Below are positions 35,530 to 48,290 of a DNA stretch of 64,000 bases, one piece after another. The notes beneath the pieces are model-generated. The model worked only from the letters and a program-made list of their open reading frames with translations. It did not search any database and was not told where the DNA came from. How positions within the stretch are numbered: the stretch's first letter is position 1; the number at the start of each line of letters is the position of its first letter. The translations under genes and the position numbers were made by a program. The DNA comes from Schistocephalus solidus (taxonomy: Eukaryota; Platyhelminthes; Cestoda; Diphyllobothriidea; Diphyllobothriidae): the NCBI GenBank assembly GCA_017591395.1, contig WEDG01001298.1:186001-250000 (forward strand). Direction: 5' to 3'.

Positions 35530-36340
35530 CGCCGATGCCCAAGCCCTTCTAACATGTCCTCGCTGTCAACGCATTTTCCGCGCGTGAATTGGCCTAGTCA
35601 GACATCTTCAAACACAATGCACCAACAATCCGACAATTCCAACTTCTACGTCAAATTCTGCCAAATCTCCTTCGGACTCACCCACCCTTACTCCTGGCAT
35701 CATTTCCATTACTTCCACCATCATAGAGACCGAATTCCAATACTCATCGCCTTTTTACCGACGCCACCGTCATCATTACCAACAGTGATGGGGACTCTCT
35801 CCTAAGCTGTCCTCAACGCGACCGCACATTCACCTCACGCATCGGCCTGGTCGGTCACTTGCGAATCAATCGTACAGAGACTGGTGAATTAGTGCCTGGA
35901 GCACCATCACCCAGCAGAGATCGCCGTCTCCACTGCCCTCTCTGACCTCACGCATTCTATCATCGCATATGCCCATTCGGTCACATGCGCATCCATGACA
36001 GCGGAATTCACCACAATGCCGACAACACCGATACCCCATGAACACCCTCCGCTCCTTCCATTCTTACCGCCACTGTCACCCCAACTACGACGAATGCCAT
36101 CCCGAAGCCTCACCCGATTTCTCCGGCCCACACTGAGCCCGCAACTTCAACTCACGCATCGGCCTGGTCGGTCACCGGCGAATACATCACATGAAGGCTG
36201 GTGAACCAGTGCCTGGGGCTCCGACATACAGTCGCCACTCCCGCCTCCACTGCCCTCACTGCTCAAGCACATTTGCACACCACATGGGCCTATTAGGACA
36301 CATGCGCCTCAAGGACAACCTGCGGTTAACCACCGGAGGC
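35530..36340 (+). pseudogene. LINE copy B: C-terminal zinc-finger region
   Basis: The region begins with a TCPRCQRIFRA-like finger (about 35550-35585) that carries the same TGA as copy A directly after RA. Fingers of the CX2CX12HX3H type can be traced in broken frames at about 35812-35875, 35930-36000, 36110-36190 and 36240-36315, in the same order as copies A and C. Frameshifts and the stop make it non-coding today. Confidence 0.72.
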
Positions 36341-37195
36341 TAAGCCACATCAGCGAACACTACCTACTGCAATACAAAGACGTCACCCTCACCATCATTA
36401 CGTACCTGAGAATAGCACGGTTTCCTAGAAACCATGGCTAGGAAGGCTGCCAATCTAACAACGACACCAGACCACGCCGTCGGCCCAGTGTATGTGTTGT
36501 GTGTGTCGAGTGGCTGACGAGTGGTCTGTGAATCAGACGGCGATGGCTCCTCCATAGCTCCTGAGTCAGTAAATCCTGGTCTGTGTGTTATGGGGCCAGG
36601 TCGTGATGTGGCGCGCGAAGACGGGTACGCCGACCCATCAGCCAATGCACCCGCTCCCATATCAGACGACTGACTGGCGCGGACGGTGGTCTGCTTGTGG
36701 GGGTGAGGTAGAGTGAGGTCGACAGCTCAGCGCATTTTCCTCTTTATAAACAATCTGACGCGCTTGAAACTGTCACGGTGCGCTAAAAGTCGTGGTTTGG
36801 AAGGTTGCAAACGGACGGGAACACTCGGACCACGTGGTCAGCCAAATGTGTGTTTTTTGTGTAGTGGCTGACTGGCGGACTGAGAGTCAGGCTGCAATGG
36901 CTCCTTCTTAATGTAGCCTTTATGGCACTTTCACTCCGTGGGATCCGCGCCAGTTGTGGTAGTACACACAGGGGCGGCTCCGGCCGCGCCAGCCACCTGC
37001 GTACTCTCCCGCCTCCGGTTTTCTTGACTCTGTCAGGACACCGGGCTTAGATGGGGGAGGAGGAGAAAGTTCGGTAGATTCACCGAAAGTGTACTATCAC
37101 TTTAAACTAAATCACGCGCAAGTCACAGACTCTGCACCCCCCTTCCGTGGAGCATACGGTGGACCTCATCGTAATCAACGGTCGAACGCCAGGAA
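36335..37195 (+). mobile_element. LINE copy B: 3' tail
   Basis: This matches the tails of A2 and C from ACCACCGGAGGCTAAGCCA to ATACGGTGGACCTC...AACGGTCGAAC (37152-37187). The tail holds the GTGGGATCCGCGCCAG module (36948) and ends where PLE-like sequence begins about 100 bp later. Confidence 0.72.
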
Positions 37196-37299
37196 TCGAC
37201 AAGGTGAGGAAAGAACTGCAATTAACGGCTCAAAGATGGTCTGACAAGCAATCGCCGCATCACCTACGACCCCCAGCGATGAGCACTGGGAAGTTAGGT

Positions 37300-37870
37300 G
37301 AATTAGCCTTTATAATCAACTTACTTGTTGTTGCATGCTCACAGTCTCTGATGATGGTCCCCTGCACGAAACTGAAAGCTCAGACTAATAAACGTATTGC
37401 CACAGTGATCGCAATAGTAGACATGTGGTTTAGAATCAACCCCGCCCTATAAATACTACACACCTTATTCACCTTACCAGATGTTTGTGCCACTGTCTGT
37501 GAGGATGGACTCGAGAGGTCAGGCTAATGGAGCTTTTATTTCAGTGATTTTGTCTCCGTCTACGCAACTACCTCCTCAAAGTCACATCTTCGCTTCTATT
37601 AGCCAATTGACAACGTTCTTAAGCCTAGATGACTGGGCCGACAAAACGCTGATGTTTCGAAACTTATATCGATCTGGGGGGTGCTTCCAGGTGAATAATG
37701 ACCATGTCTGGCAAAAAAAGGTCACCTCGGGGACTGATACCCGCTACTGCAAAAGGTTTCACCTGTTCAGAAGATCGAAGAAAACGCGTCGAACTTCGTG
37801 CTACGTTCAGATGTGGGTGTCTTTATCCCAAGACTCCTATTTATCTGGTTAATAAATGTTTCTTGAAGGT
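37300..37870 (+). mobile_element. PLE terminal region with hammerhead remnant
   Basis: CTGATGA (37348-37354) and GAAA (37368-37371) are present with the 5' strand of stem II (GGTCCC), but the 3' strand is missing. Sequence downstream (AATAAACGTATTGCCACAGTGATCGC, about 37390-37415) parallels that beside the hammerhead at 62.1 kb. A TATA-like CCTATAAATACT follows at 37445-37456, as at the end of the 18.3 kb PLE. A stretch around 37522-37570 resembles 48110-48170. The 123-aa open frame (37481-37852) has no recognised domain. Confidence 0.55.
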
Positions 37871-39735
37871 TCACACCATCTGTTTAGCAATTTGCCCAAG
37901 GCAGCCTGAAAAGTACAATGGGTTCAGACGTAACAGGAATCAATTCCCCAAGAACGTTCGTCATGTCCGGGCTGAAACCCACATCGCTGACCTGCAATTA
38001 ATTCTCGTCAATGGGCCAGTGATTGTGGTCTCTAAGGTGGTAAGAGGCAACTCCAAGTTAGTTGTTTATGGAGTACAACGGCAGATTCTGAAACTTCGGA
38101 ATGCTATCAACACATGAATACATTTGCAGAGAGGAGTGACGACGGAAAATGTTAGTTGATTGATGCAGTCCGTTTCGGGCTTATTCTGCCTTCATTCAAC
38201 CAATCATAACCCTAACTACCAGCTGCGACGGAAACAGAAACATGCGCTCGTGTACGCACAGTTAGTCCACAGACTGGTTCTCGCAGATGGATCATAAGCA
38301 CTTCATCTAATCGAGGTTCATCAGTGCCCCGCCACCTCTCATTCACTGTCGAGGCAGATCGGGTATTTATTCAAACACGAGCATATGGAATATAGGAAGC
38401 CTCCTAGTGAATTGGCTTAAATCATCAGGAGCACCTTTTCCTGATGAACGCTTTTGTGTTTCATCATTTCTCAAGGCAAAGTCGTAGCATACGTATAAGT
38501 ATTTAAGCATTTTTTGCGCCTTCCGGATATGTGTTGATAATATGTCTCCCTTAGATGCTAAAGCATACTTTTGGACCACATTCTACGACTAAAAGCGGAC
38601 AACAGAATGATTCTATAAGCCCTAGCATATTGCTCAAATAGCTAAATATTGGCCTGTTTTGTTTCTGAATAACGTGATTGCCCAAACTAGGCCGCAAGAG
38701 AGGCTAAACGATTAAAGGGACTGCAGACAGGTACTTTTGAAATATGTGCACATGCCTGGGAAACGCGTGTGTCTTAAAATACACGATTGCCTGTGATGGA
38801 TATTAATATAAAACCTAGTCCGAACCTTGATTCCTATCAAATATGTGAACGTTTTCGTCGAAAGATAAGATAGAATCACGATGAAATGATTTTTCTGCAA
38901 CATGCTAAGCTAATAAATAAATAAATATGCAAATTTCGAAATACCACCAATTGCCCACAAACATTTCGGACTTTTCATCACTTAAGCCACTTCTGTTACT
39001 ATTACCAAATTGGGAACTGTCGAAATTCAATAGTAAATTTAAATTTAGAAGGTCCAGAGTTTCGCAAATGATTTGAATTGATATAAGCTGGGTAATGTAG
39101 ATGTTTAGTTCATTTTAATTTTATAAAATAAGTATTTTTAGTGAATACGAAGGTTCGGGTCCCAGGAGATTTCAATAGAAAAAGTGAAGTCTGTTTGAGC
39201 ACCGGAACAATTTTTTACTATTCTGAACTTTCGAGTAGTTTTGGTGGATGTATAAATGACCATATTTTCGATAGTGTATCGATGAACGCCACATTTAAAT
39301 TGGGTTAAAAAGGTGTTTTTGGTAAGACAAACTTATTTCCCGCTACCCGATTGCATAGTCCTTGAGTCCCATAGACTTATGCATCAGCATGAGGAGAAGT
39401 CTGGTAGACTTGTTGGAATTTCACACCGGCTCAAAGCTACCATGCGCGGTAGAGTGATGAAAATCAAGGAGTGACTAAGCTACAGAGAGTAAACTAGGGA
39501 ATTGTATCGCATCCTTTGCATAAATTGTCTTTGTTACTACACAGACCGGACTGAACGTACGCTGGGACCGCGCATACATGTACACGAATTGGCTGTGCGA
39601 CAGGTGGGACAGATTATCAAAAGTTGTTACCCATATTTCAAAATGAACAACGAGTTTAACTTCGCAGCTGTCAATATACTCGTGGACGCCGGAAATAAGA
39701 CAAGCCGAGTAGGTCCACAGACCGGGGCTCAATAA
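37871..39735. other. No gene recognised
   Basis: A 139-aa open frame (37698-38117, plus) overlaps its start but has no motif I recognise. The rest is AT-rich DNA. Confidence 0.45.
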
Positions 39736-39769
39736 ATCGTTGTATCCATTTGGCGCCGGCGTACCGAGT

Positions 39770-39935
39770 CCTGCGCAGTCACCGCCAGACTTGCGCCAGT
39801 GCAGATTGATGAATTTTACACCCTATAAGTATCGCCTTTTCATTACTGCTGTTATATTTGACAATGAACTCCTGCACGAGTAAGAAAGCTCAGAATAATA
39901 AGAAAAACTTGTTCTGGTGCTCAACCAAGCTTCTC
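39770..39935 (+). mobile_element. Probable PLE terminal remnant (very decayed)
   Basis: CCCTATAAGTATCGCC (39821-39836) and CTCCTGCACGAG..AGAAAGCTCAGAATAATAAG (39869-39903) resemble CCCTATAAATACTACA and CCCCTGCACGAA..TGAAAGCTCAGACTAATAAA at 37.35-37.46 kb, but in reverse order. The similarity is short and could mislead. Confidence 0.3.
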
Positions 39936-42500
39936 ATTTGCCACTTAAACAAATGGTGTAATTGTAGCAGACGTAAAAAGACTGGTGGCAAAAATATTTT
40001 TTACCCTTTGAACGCCAAAATGTGGATACAACTTTTGGAGTGAAGCCTACTTTAATAATACAGTACTGCATTGTTATTCTACACCGACCAACGCATTTAA
40101 AATTGGTAGTCACTAAATTCGGTTGCCTGGCAGATCAGTTCGCTCAGTCTTTTTGGCGTCCAAACGTAGATAATATTGGCCAGTTGGGCATTTATATTGC
40201 AATAAGATGAACTGACGCCAGCCATTCGAGGAAAATGGTGTTGGTGATCCTGCCTGATATAATTGAATTTTTCGATTAAATTTAGGTTTTTTTGTAGAGG
40301 TAAATGTACCGGATATTTCGCATAGTTGATGAGAGAAAAGTATATTCACCTTATGTAAATGCTGCCGTTTTTAAGTATTAACATTTCGGAAAACTACTTA
40401 GGCAGGTCAAGCGCGAGAATGTGTTAGGTCATCATAAGTGCCCTAGAAATGTGTTTTTAATCATTCAATGTCTTTCACTGTTTTTTTGTTAACCCGAAAT
40501 TGTTCCAAGCGGCCAATATATAATCAATTTACTCTGGTAAGAATAGCTTGTTGCTGGAATATCCACCAATGAGCATCACTTTAAATATACTTTTCCTCAA
40601 AATACGGAAGCGTGACAGCAAATCGCGCTTGTCAGGTACAAATGGTCAGAAACGTTCTACAGCAATAACTAACCCCCATATGAGTAACCGACTGTCAGTC
40701 TAGTGACTGTATGGGCAGGGAGGGAAATGGGAAGCCATAAAGGTAATCAGAAGGTGCGATCTGTTGAAAGATAATGATGAAAAATGTAAGATGATATCAC
40801 AGGGAGAGGTACTTTGACGCATGAGGAACGTGTTACGGTAGGCCGCTGGAGTATAATTTTCTTTCATATGATATCCAGCCCTATTAGTTTCATCGAGTGT
40901 TGTCCAAGCCCTTAATTTTGGAAAAGTGATTGTCAGTAGAAATGGCAAGAAAAATTTTAAATGTTTTAACTAGTGCAGTTTCCCAGAATAAATCAAGAAC
41001 AACAAGCATAGAGTAAATTGAATTTGCACTAAATTCGCTACAAGGAATTGATTGTTAACTACACAAAGACTAATTGCTAAAAATGGTAACTTAAAAACCT
41101 GATATAGTAAATAACAAGGGGAAATTTAGCAAGAAAAGGGAAGTTTATCTTTCTTTGAAAAAGAATCAGCACCACATTTCATTTTGTTTGCATGTCATGC
41201 AAAATTCCTGAAATGCAAACATTGGCATTTCCATGTATTCTTGTGGAAAACTGATCACTATACTGAGACTCTAGATGTAGAGCTTGCCTGTCTCGAAGCA
41301 ATCATGATTAGACCTGGCTAGTCAGCGCAACTCCTCCAAAAGAAAACCAAACGCCTACGACCAATCTTGACGGAACAGTCAGTTCCGAAAAAACCGATGA
41401 TTGCATTCTCAACCCTGTAGGTTCGACAAAATTTCAAATAAAATCCAGCGACACTTGTGATGCACTGCTCAAGGGGCATAACAGGCAGCCAAACATATGC
41501 TAAGTAGCTCAGCTAAAACTCTTCCAATTCAACAAGCAAGAGATGCCATGCCATCGCATCCCATCTAGAATTTTGTTTATGGATTCACATGCACTAGCAG
41601 AGTCAAATATATTGGGCGGAGGCAAAGATAATTGACAGTCAGGGCAGTTGAGCATTTCTCGGAGTGATTATTACAAAAGGAAAAAAGATCCCTTGTTCTA
41701 CTATCAAGAAACACTCCCTAGATAGCGACCACTCTTTTCACCCAAAAAGCCATCCGATTGCGATTCAGACCTTGTGTTAATTGGAAACAGCCTGCTTTAA
41801 AGTATTTATTTCAATCAATGGTTTAACCGTCCAAAGGTAGTGGGACACTTTCGTACTGGTGTTTACTTACATCAGGCTGCTCTCCTTATTATTTTGTGCC
41901 AGATTGTCTTAATCCCTCAATGTTATAATCTATCGTTTATTTTACCGCATTTTAAATTACCACGAAATAATTATGTACGGGGCAAACGTGCTCAAGCTTA
42001 GCGATCTGTTTCTTCTGCCGTATTGGTCGTCCCTACTTTATTTTTCTTCTAGTCAGGTATTGTTACCTACATTTGAATGTCAAATGACAATTGAAACCAG
42101 TTCAGTTCAAAACCTTTTTGGTGCCTATTCATAAAGGCAGTAGTATTTATAGTCTCATTAAAATTATAAATACACATTCGTGTTCCAGTTCCTTTAAGAT
42201 GTGAAGGCCGTTTCTGAAATCTATCGCTCTACCTGATTCTAATATTTAAACCTGCCAATATCTCTTCAACCTAGCGTAAGCTTCAAAAGCCTTAAATGTA
42301 CCTTCTCCATAAATATCGCGTGCATGCAAGCGTTGAGGAAGTTCGCAACCTGATAAGAATGCAATTGCTAGGCTAAACGTGCAGTGTCTTATTAAGTCGT
42401 CTTCTTTTTTAACCGATATTTAGAACCATTTTAAGTGACCCATTCGCCAGCGAGACATAGTTCCATATGATACACACTTCTCTTTGCTCCCTTGCATTAC
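39936..42500. other. AT-rich stretch without recognisable genes
   Basis: Only short frames without motifs are present on both strands. Confidence 0.55.
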
Positions 42501-42529
42501 CGACAGAAATCACCAAGCGGCTAATATTA

Positions 42530-42910
42530 TGGAAAGAAGAAAATTGCCAACTAAGAAGAGGGAGAATGGAATGAAGACTTCTGGCATAGTAGCCGTCATC
42601 AGCCAGTTATATCCATTCCCAGGTGTTACCATCCCTAAAATAATGTTTTGCGTATAATAATGGACGTTTTGCAGTTTTTGATGGTGCTCCAGGGTAAAAC
42701 CCGTGGCAGAATGGGACGAGTGAGTCCCATAACCGATCGGTGAGTGCGCATCCACTATTTTTAATATTGGCGAGAGAAATCGGTAAGACAACTAGCCCGT
42801 GGCTGAGGGAGTTGTGACACCTGGGTCAATAAACCAGCATTGGTCGTTCCAGTCTCCATCGTATTTGTGGACAAAGCTCATCTGTTTATAGTTGCATATG
42901 CTATTGCACT
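42530..42910. repeat. Decayed SINE, minus half then plus half
   Basis: Positions 42540-42640 match on the minus strand, with CTGATGA intact and GAAA changed to GAAG. From about 42690 the plus-strand body follows (GGGACGAGTGAGTCCCATAACCGATCGGTGAG, 42713-42744), then the tRNA-like head and GTTCCAGTCTCCATCGT (42846-42862). The junction differs from that of the copy at 30.7 kb. Confidence 0.68.
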
Positions 42911-43374
42911 TTAAGACCCGCCAAATCACGAATTCATCGTTATTATTAGACAAGCAAAGCTTTTCTTAGGTGACTTTTCGCGTTGTCAAGTGTCTTCTAG
43001 CTTGTATCAGTGACTACAGTTGAGAAAAATCTTTGAAAATAACTAGATAAACAGCCACTGATCCGAATGTTGGCTGGGTGCTTAAAATATTGTCCATCTC
43101 AGCTCATCTAGCACCACCTTAAACCCATCTAATTAGCATGTATTTTATGAAGAATACACTGCCCGATGTTGGCGTTCTGCCAAAGGCAACAAAAAATAAT
43201 CGAATAATTTTCCTGCTTAATACTCCCGCTCGTCCTGGGTAATATCAGGTGATTCCTCCCCACTTTCTTAGACTCGCCACAATTTGCATATAGAACCATG
43301 CACAGTAACTTAGACACTTGTCAATTCGGCAGACGCAGGAGGACTAGGCAAGGGCTGTTTTTAGTATGCTTCTG

Positions 43375-43904
43375 TGTGTGTGTTGTGCCCCCTAAACGGG
43401 CCACGTGGTAGATGCGTTGGACCAACACCTGGGCCACAGCAGGGCACGGCATGCGTTATTCAGTTTGCGCTCCGCTAACAAATGCCGAACATGGGAGGTG
43501 TGGTGGCACGCCTAGGGGCGGCTAGGGCTAAGGAGACCCGGCTGCGCCAGCCACCTGCGTCCTCTCCCATTTCCGGTCTTATTGACTCTATCTTGACAGC
43601 GGGCTCAGGTGGGGAGAGTGTGCGGTAGCTACAGCGCAAGGCTACTATCACTTAAAACTAATTCACGCGCAAGTCACCGTCCCTGCACCACCCTTCCATG
43701 GAGCATACGGTGGACATCCTCAAACTACGACGGTCGAACTGTCATGTGTGTGTGTGTGTGTGCCCCCTAAACGGGCCACGTGGTAGATGCGTTGGACCAA
43801 CACGAGGGCCACATCAGTGCACGTCATGCGTTATTCGGGTTGCGCTCCGCTAACAAATGCCGAACATGGGAGGTGTGGTTGCACGCCTAGGGGCGACTAG
43901 GGCC
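43375..43904 (+). repeat. Two tandem LINE-tail terminal modules
   Basis: Two copies start with a GT run and GCCCCCTAAACGGGCCACG (43387 and 43762), about 375 bp apart. They share GGTAGATGCGTTGGACCAACAC, GCGCTCCGCTAAC and GGTGTGGT.GCACGCC. The first copy runs complete to CGGTCGAACTGTCATG (43730). The second is cut at about 43900 by the start of LINE copy C. Confidence 0.75.
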
Positions 43905-45300
43905 TCTTCAGGATTTCAAAGACAAGCCCATCGTTTATCTCTACAAGTGGAAGGGAAACCGGTATATATGTGATAATTACAGAGGTATATCGTTGCTTAA
44001 CATCGCCTGGAAGATCTTCGCCGGTATCCTTCTCAATCGTCTGAACGGTCACCTAGAGCAGGGCCTGCTCCCGGAAAGCCAACGTGGCTTCCGCCGACAC
44101 CGCGGAACAACCGACATTATCTTTGCCCCCCGCCAGCTACAAGAGAAGTGCCAGGAGATGCGAACTCACCTTTACCCTAACTTCATGGATCAGACGAAAG
44201 CCTTTGACACGGTGAATCACGAGGGACTGTGGAAAGTCATGCAGAAATTCGGCTGTCCTGAGCGGTTCACACACATGGTGCGTCACCTTCATGACGGGAT
44301 GACGGCGCGCGTCCCTGACAACGGGACGGTATCCGAAGGATTTGCAGTGACCAACGGAGTGAAGCAGGGCTGCGTATTAGACCCCACGTTGTTCAGTCTC
44401 ATGTTCTCGGCTATGCTGATGGACGCTTACCGTGATGAGCAGCCTCAGATCAGCATCGCCTATAGAACTGTCAGGCACCTTCTCAACAGTCGGCGTATGC
44501 AAGCCTCAATGCGTGTGTCTACGACTACAGTCCATGACTTACTCTTTGCGGACGACTGCGCCCTTAACACCGTGACGGAGGAGGACATGCTAAGGAGCAC
44601 GGATCTCTTCGCCGCAGGCTGTGCAAATTTTGGATTAACAATCAGTACAGCCAAAACGGTTGTCATGCATCAGCCGCCACCCAGCGCGGAATACAATGCT
44701 CCTCAAATCAATGTTAACTGTGCTAAACTCAAAAATGTGGAAACCTTCGCTTATCTAGGAAGCATGCTGTCACGCAACACGAGAATCGATGATGAGGTTG
44801 CCCAACTGATCTTCAAAGCCAGTCAGGCCTTCAGCCGGCTGCAGGTCTCCGTGTGGAATCGCCACGGTATTCACCTGAACACCAAACTGAAGATGTACAA
44901 GGCCGTCGTCTTGTCAACACTCCTTAATGGAGCGGAGACCTGGACCGTACACTCCAACCAAGCCAGGAAGCTAAATCACTTCCATTTCAGCTGCCTCCGC
45001 AGAATACTGAAGCAAGACAGGATCCCGGACACGGATGTCCTGGAGCGCACCGGAATCCTCAGCATCCATGTCATGCTGAGGCAAGTGCAACTGCAATGGA
45101 GCAGCCACCTGGTAAGAATGGAAGACGAGCGACTACCTAAATAACTTTTCTACGGAGATGTCGCTACGGCTGCTCGCCAACAAGGAGGTAAAAAACGACG
45201 CTACAAGGACACTTTGATGAAATCTCTGAAGTAGCAGAAAATCAACCTGGTGACCTGGGAGGACCTCGCCCAGGATAGATCGATGGAGAAAATCCATGAA
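43905..45300 (+). pseudogene. LINE copy C: reverse transcriptase with intact FADD
   Basis: The copy starts inside the RT ([16 protein letters not shown]) and keeps a 383-aa open frame (43993-45144). It contains [71 protein letters not shown] and [10 protein letters not shown] with catalytic FADD (44545-44556). The frame is stopped by TAA at 45142, where copy B has LVRI and later residues. Frameshifts follow before GAAIYEAN (about 45310). It is the least damaged RT in the window but lacks the endonuclease and RT N-terminus. Confidence 0.9.
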
Positions 45301-45389
45301 GACTGGTGCAGCAATCTATGAGGCCAACTGGATCGCCACCGCCAAGCCAAAAGAGTGGCACGAAAGTCACCAGCGCCCGGACCAACACC

Positions 45390-46078
45390 GTCGATGCCCA
45401 AGCCCTTCTAACATGCCCTCGCTGTCATTCTTTCCATCAGTTCCATTACTCCAACAAGCGTACAGACCATATCCCAATACTCATCGCCTTTACCCCACCA
45501 CCGCAACCACCACCACCTTCGCCTTCACTACCACCAACCCCACCATCAGCGATGGGGACTCTCTCCTAAACTATTCTCCATGCGACCGTGCATTCACCTA
45601 ACGCATCGGCCTGGTCAGTCACTTGCGAATCCATCGTACAGAGACTGGTGAACCAGCACACAGCACAGATTGCCTTCTCCACTGCCCTCTCTGCCCTCGC
45701 GCATTCCCTCATTGCATACGCCTATTCGGTCACATACGCATCCATGACAGCGAAATTAACCGCAATTACGACAACACCGATACCCTATGCACACATACCT
45801 TTCCTGCCATTCTGAACGCCACTGCCACCGCTAATACCATGAATGGCTTCCCCACAGCCTCTCCCGATTTCTCCTTCCCACACTGCGCCCACAACTTTAA
45901 CTCACGCATCGGCCTGATCGGTCACTGGCGAAAAAATCGCACGGAGGCTTGCGAACCAATGCCTGGGGCTCCGACATACAGTCAACGCGCCCGCATCCAC
46001 TGCCCTCACTGCTCCCGTACATTTACACACCGCATGGGTCTATAATACACATGCACTTCCACGGCAACCTGCGGTAAA
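45390..46078 (+). pseudogene. LINE copy C: C-terminal zinc-finger region
   Basis: Finger-like blocks follow the RT in the same order as in A and B. The 45623-46045 open frame (140 aa) holds HCPLCPRAFPHCIRLFGHIRIH, a damaged finger (FPHCAHNF...HWRKN) and HCPHCSRTFTHRMGL, separated by proline-rich spacers. The first finger (CPRC) seen in A and B is diverged here (CPRCHSFHQFHY). It ends near ACCTGCGGTAA (46065-46075). Confidence 0.75.
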
Positions 46079-46950
46079 CCACCGGAGGCTAAGCCACATC
46101 AGCGCACACTACCTACTGCAAAACATAGACAACACCCTCACCAGCATCACATTCCTGAATATATCACGGTTTCATAGAATCTGTGGCTTGGAAGGCTGCC
46201 AATCTGACGCTTAAACCAGACCAAGCCGTCGACCCAGTGTATGTGTTGTGTTTGTCGAGTGGCTGACGAGTGGACAGGGAGTCAGACGGCGATGGCTGCT
46301 CCATATCTCCTGAGTAAGTGAATCCTGGTGTGAGCGTTATGGGGGCCAGGTCGTGCTGTGGCGCGCGAAGAAGGGTACGCCAACCCGTCTACCAATGCTT
46401 TCACTCCCACATCAGACATATGATTGGCTCAGATGGTGGTCTGATTGTGGGGGTTGGGGAGAGAGTGAGGTCGACAGCTCAGCACATTTTCCTCACTATA
46501 AACAATCTGACGCGCTTAAAATTATCACGATGCGCTAAAAGCCGTGGCTTGGGAGGTTGCCAACTGACGGGAACACTCGGACCACGTGGTCAGCCCAATG
46601 TGTGTTTTGTGTGTATTGGCTGACTGGCGGACTGAGAGTCAGGCTGCAATGGCTCCTTCTTAATGTGGCCTTTATGGCACTCCCACTCCGTGGGATCCGG
46701 GCCAGGTGTGGTGGCACGCCCAGGGGCGGCTCTGGCCGCGCCAGCCCCCTGCGCCCTCTCCCATCTCCGGTCTTCTTGACTCTGTCTTGACACCGGGCTC
46801 AGGTGGGGGAGGAGGAGAGAGTGCGGTAGATGCAGCGCAAGTCTACTATCACTTTAAACTAAATCACGCGCAAGTCACCGTCCCTGCTCCACTTTCCCAT
46901 GGGGCATAGGGTGGACCTCGTCAAAATCCACGGTCGAACTGCCGTGTGCC
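46076..46950 (+). mobile_element. LINE copy C: 3' tail
   Basis: The full tail runs from ACCACCGGAGGCTAAGCCA to CGGTCGAACTGCCGTG (46933-46948) with all blocks found in copy B. It lacks the extra terminal module seen after A2. Confidence 0.75.
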
Positions 46951-47519
46951 ATTCTTATTTGTAGCAAACGCATCTCGTGCGGTGCCGGCCACCGGCACTC
47001 GCCAGACATTCAGAGCTGGCACATATTAACGGGCCAACCACAACGCCCGTCACTGTCATCTGTGAGCAACCGAGACGTAAATTGACTGTTTACCGTGCTT
47101 GGCTGGCCTTATAGGTGCTGCCTTCGCAGGAGGGTTTACTGACTGACTGGCTCAGGTGAACCGTGTTGAGAAGGCTACCGTAGGAGCAGGGTCAAGAACA
47201 ATGATCCAGTCATTAAGGACTGGTGCAACAGAGAATATGGAAGGACAATCGTGACCAGGCGGTTTGTAGAAATTGTAGGGCGAAATGAGCGTTTCACCCC
47301 AGGATGTAAAAGATTTGATGATGTCTAGTCCTGGTGAGTCAAGAATCGGATTCTGCTTGACCAACACTGAACAGTATTTTATGCCTGCAAGACGCCATAA
47401 TTGAAAAACCAACTTTTATCCTCAATCCTTTCAAAATGTGACTTCAATTATAAACGAGAATTTGACACATTTTTGAGTTAATTATTAGCATGATGTTTAT
47501 TTGCAAGGTGATGTTAATA

Positions 47520-48290
47520 TGATCAACCGAAACCACGAAACCTCCACATCAGCCTACACTTATCGAACTACATTCTCAGCACCTGTGACGTTGTCCAATC
47601 CTGCCCGACTGTAGGAGGATGCGATACCATGACTCACCCCGCCATTGTAAATGCCAGAGACAACGACGACTCAGCTCGCAAATACTCGAGCAAAAAGGGG
47701 CTATTTGAAGAGGCGACCAACTATTTCAAGTCACACTTTGATGGCGGGTAATGAGTTCGAATTTTCGGAGATGCGGGTACTGGCGCTTACCGGCAATAAA
47801 ATGGGGCGGGAATTGCTAGATGCATGGATGTCCAACATGAACTCCATCAGGAGACACGTGGATCAACCACTCCCCCCTGCCATGTCTCGCTGTGCCCACG
47901 TGTCGAGGTCGCGTGACCAACGTCTTGGCCAAGGACGCACACCATCAACACACCATGAGATCACTGCGAGATAGGCGGCGTGAACTTAGATCAGTCACGG
48001 ACACGAAAACCACGCGCCCTTTCCTTCCCTCCCTTTGAACTCAAGAACTATCCAGTCACTTTTGATTTCGCACAGTCTCTGGGGCTGGACTCCCGTATTA
48101 ACCCAAAAAAGTCAGGCTAATAACCTGTCGTTTTAGTGATTGCAGATGTATGTTCTTCGCAACTCATAATATCTTCTGTGTTGGTGAATCTGACCCTCGC
48201 GTGTTGGCCTAACTACACCTCAGTATAAACGCCGGCAGCACGGAGGAAGCCCTGCAGACGTTTGAGAGTTGAGTATAAAACCGTCACATT
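47520..48290 (+). mobile_element. PLE remnant (second lineage), GIY-YIG C-terminal part
   Basis: The open frame 47651-47974 contains GNEFEFSEMRVLALTGNKMG then RELLDAWMSNMNSIRRHVDQ. This matches the end of Penelope-type GIY-YIG nucleases (GHEFEF..., LL.AWMS...SI.RH.D). Just upstream, 47655-47705 reads NARDNDDSARKYSSK in another frame, close to the minus-strand copy at 56.9 kb. Downstream 48110-48170 resembles 37522-37570. RT sequence is not seen, so only the 3' part of the element is here. Confidence 0.68.

Noticed and set aside
37698..38117. 139-aa plus frame as a host gene
   Set aside because: No recognised domain, it overlaps PLE-like sequence, and no splice or neighbouring exon evidence is visible.
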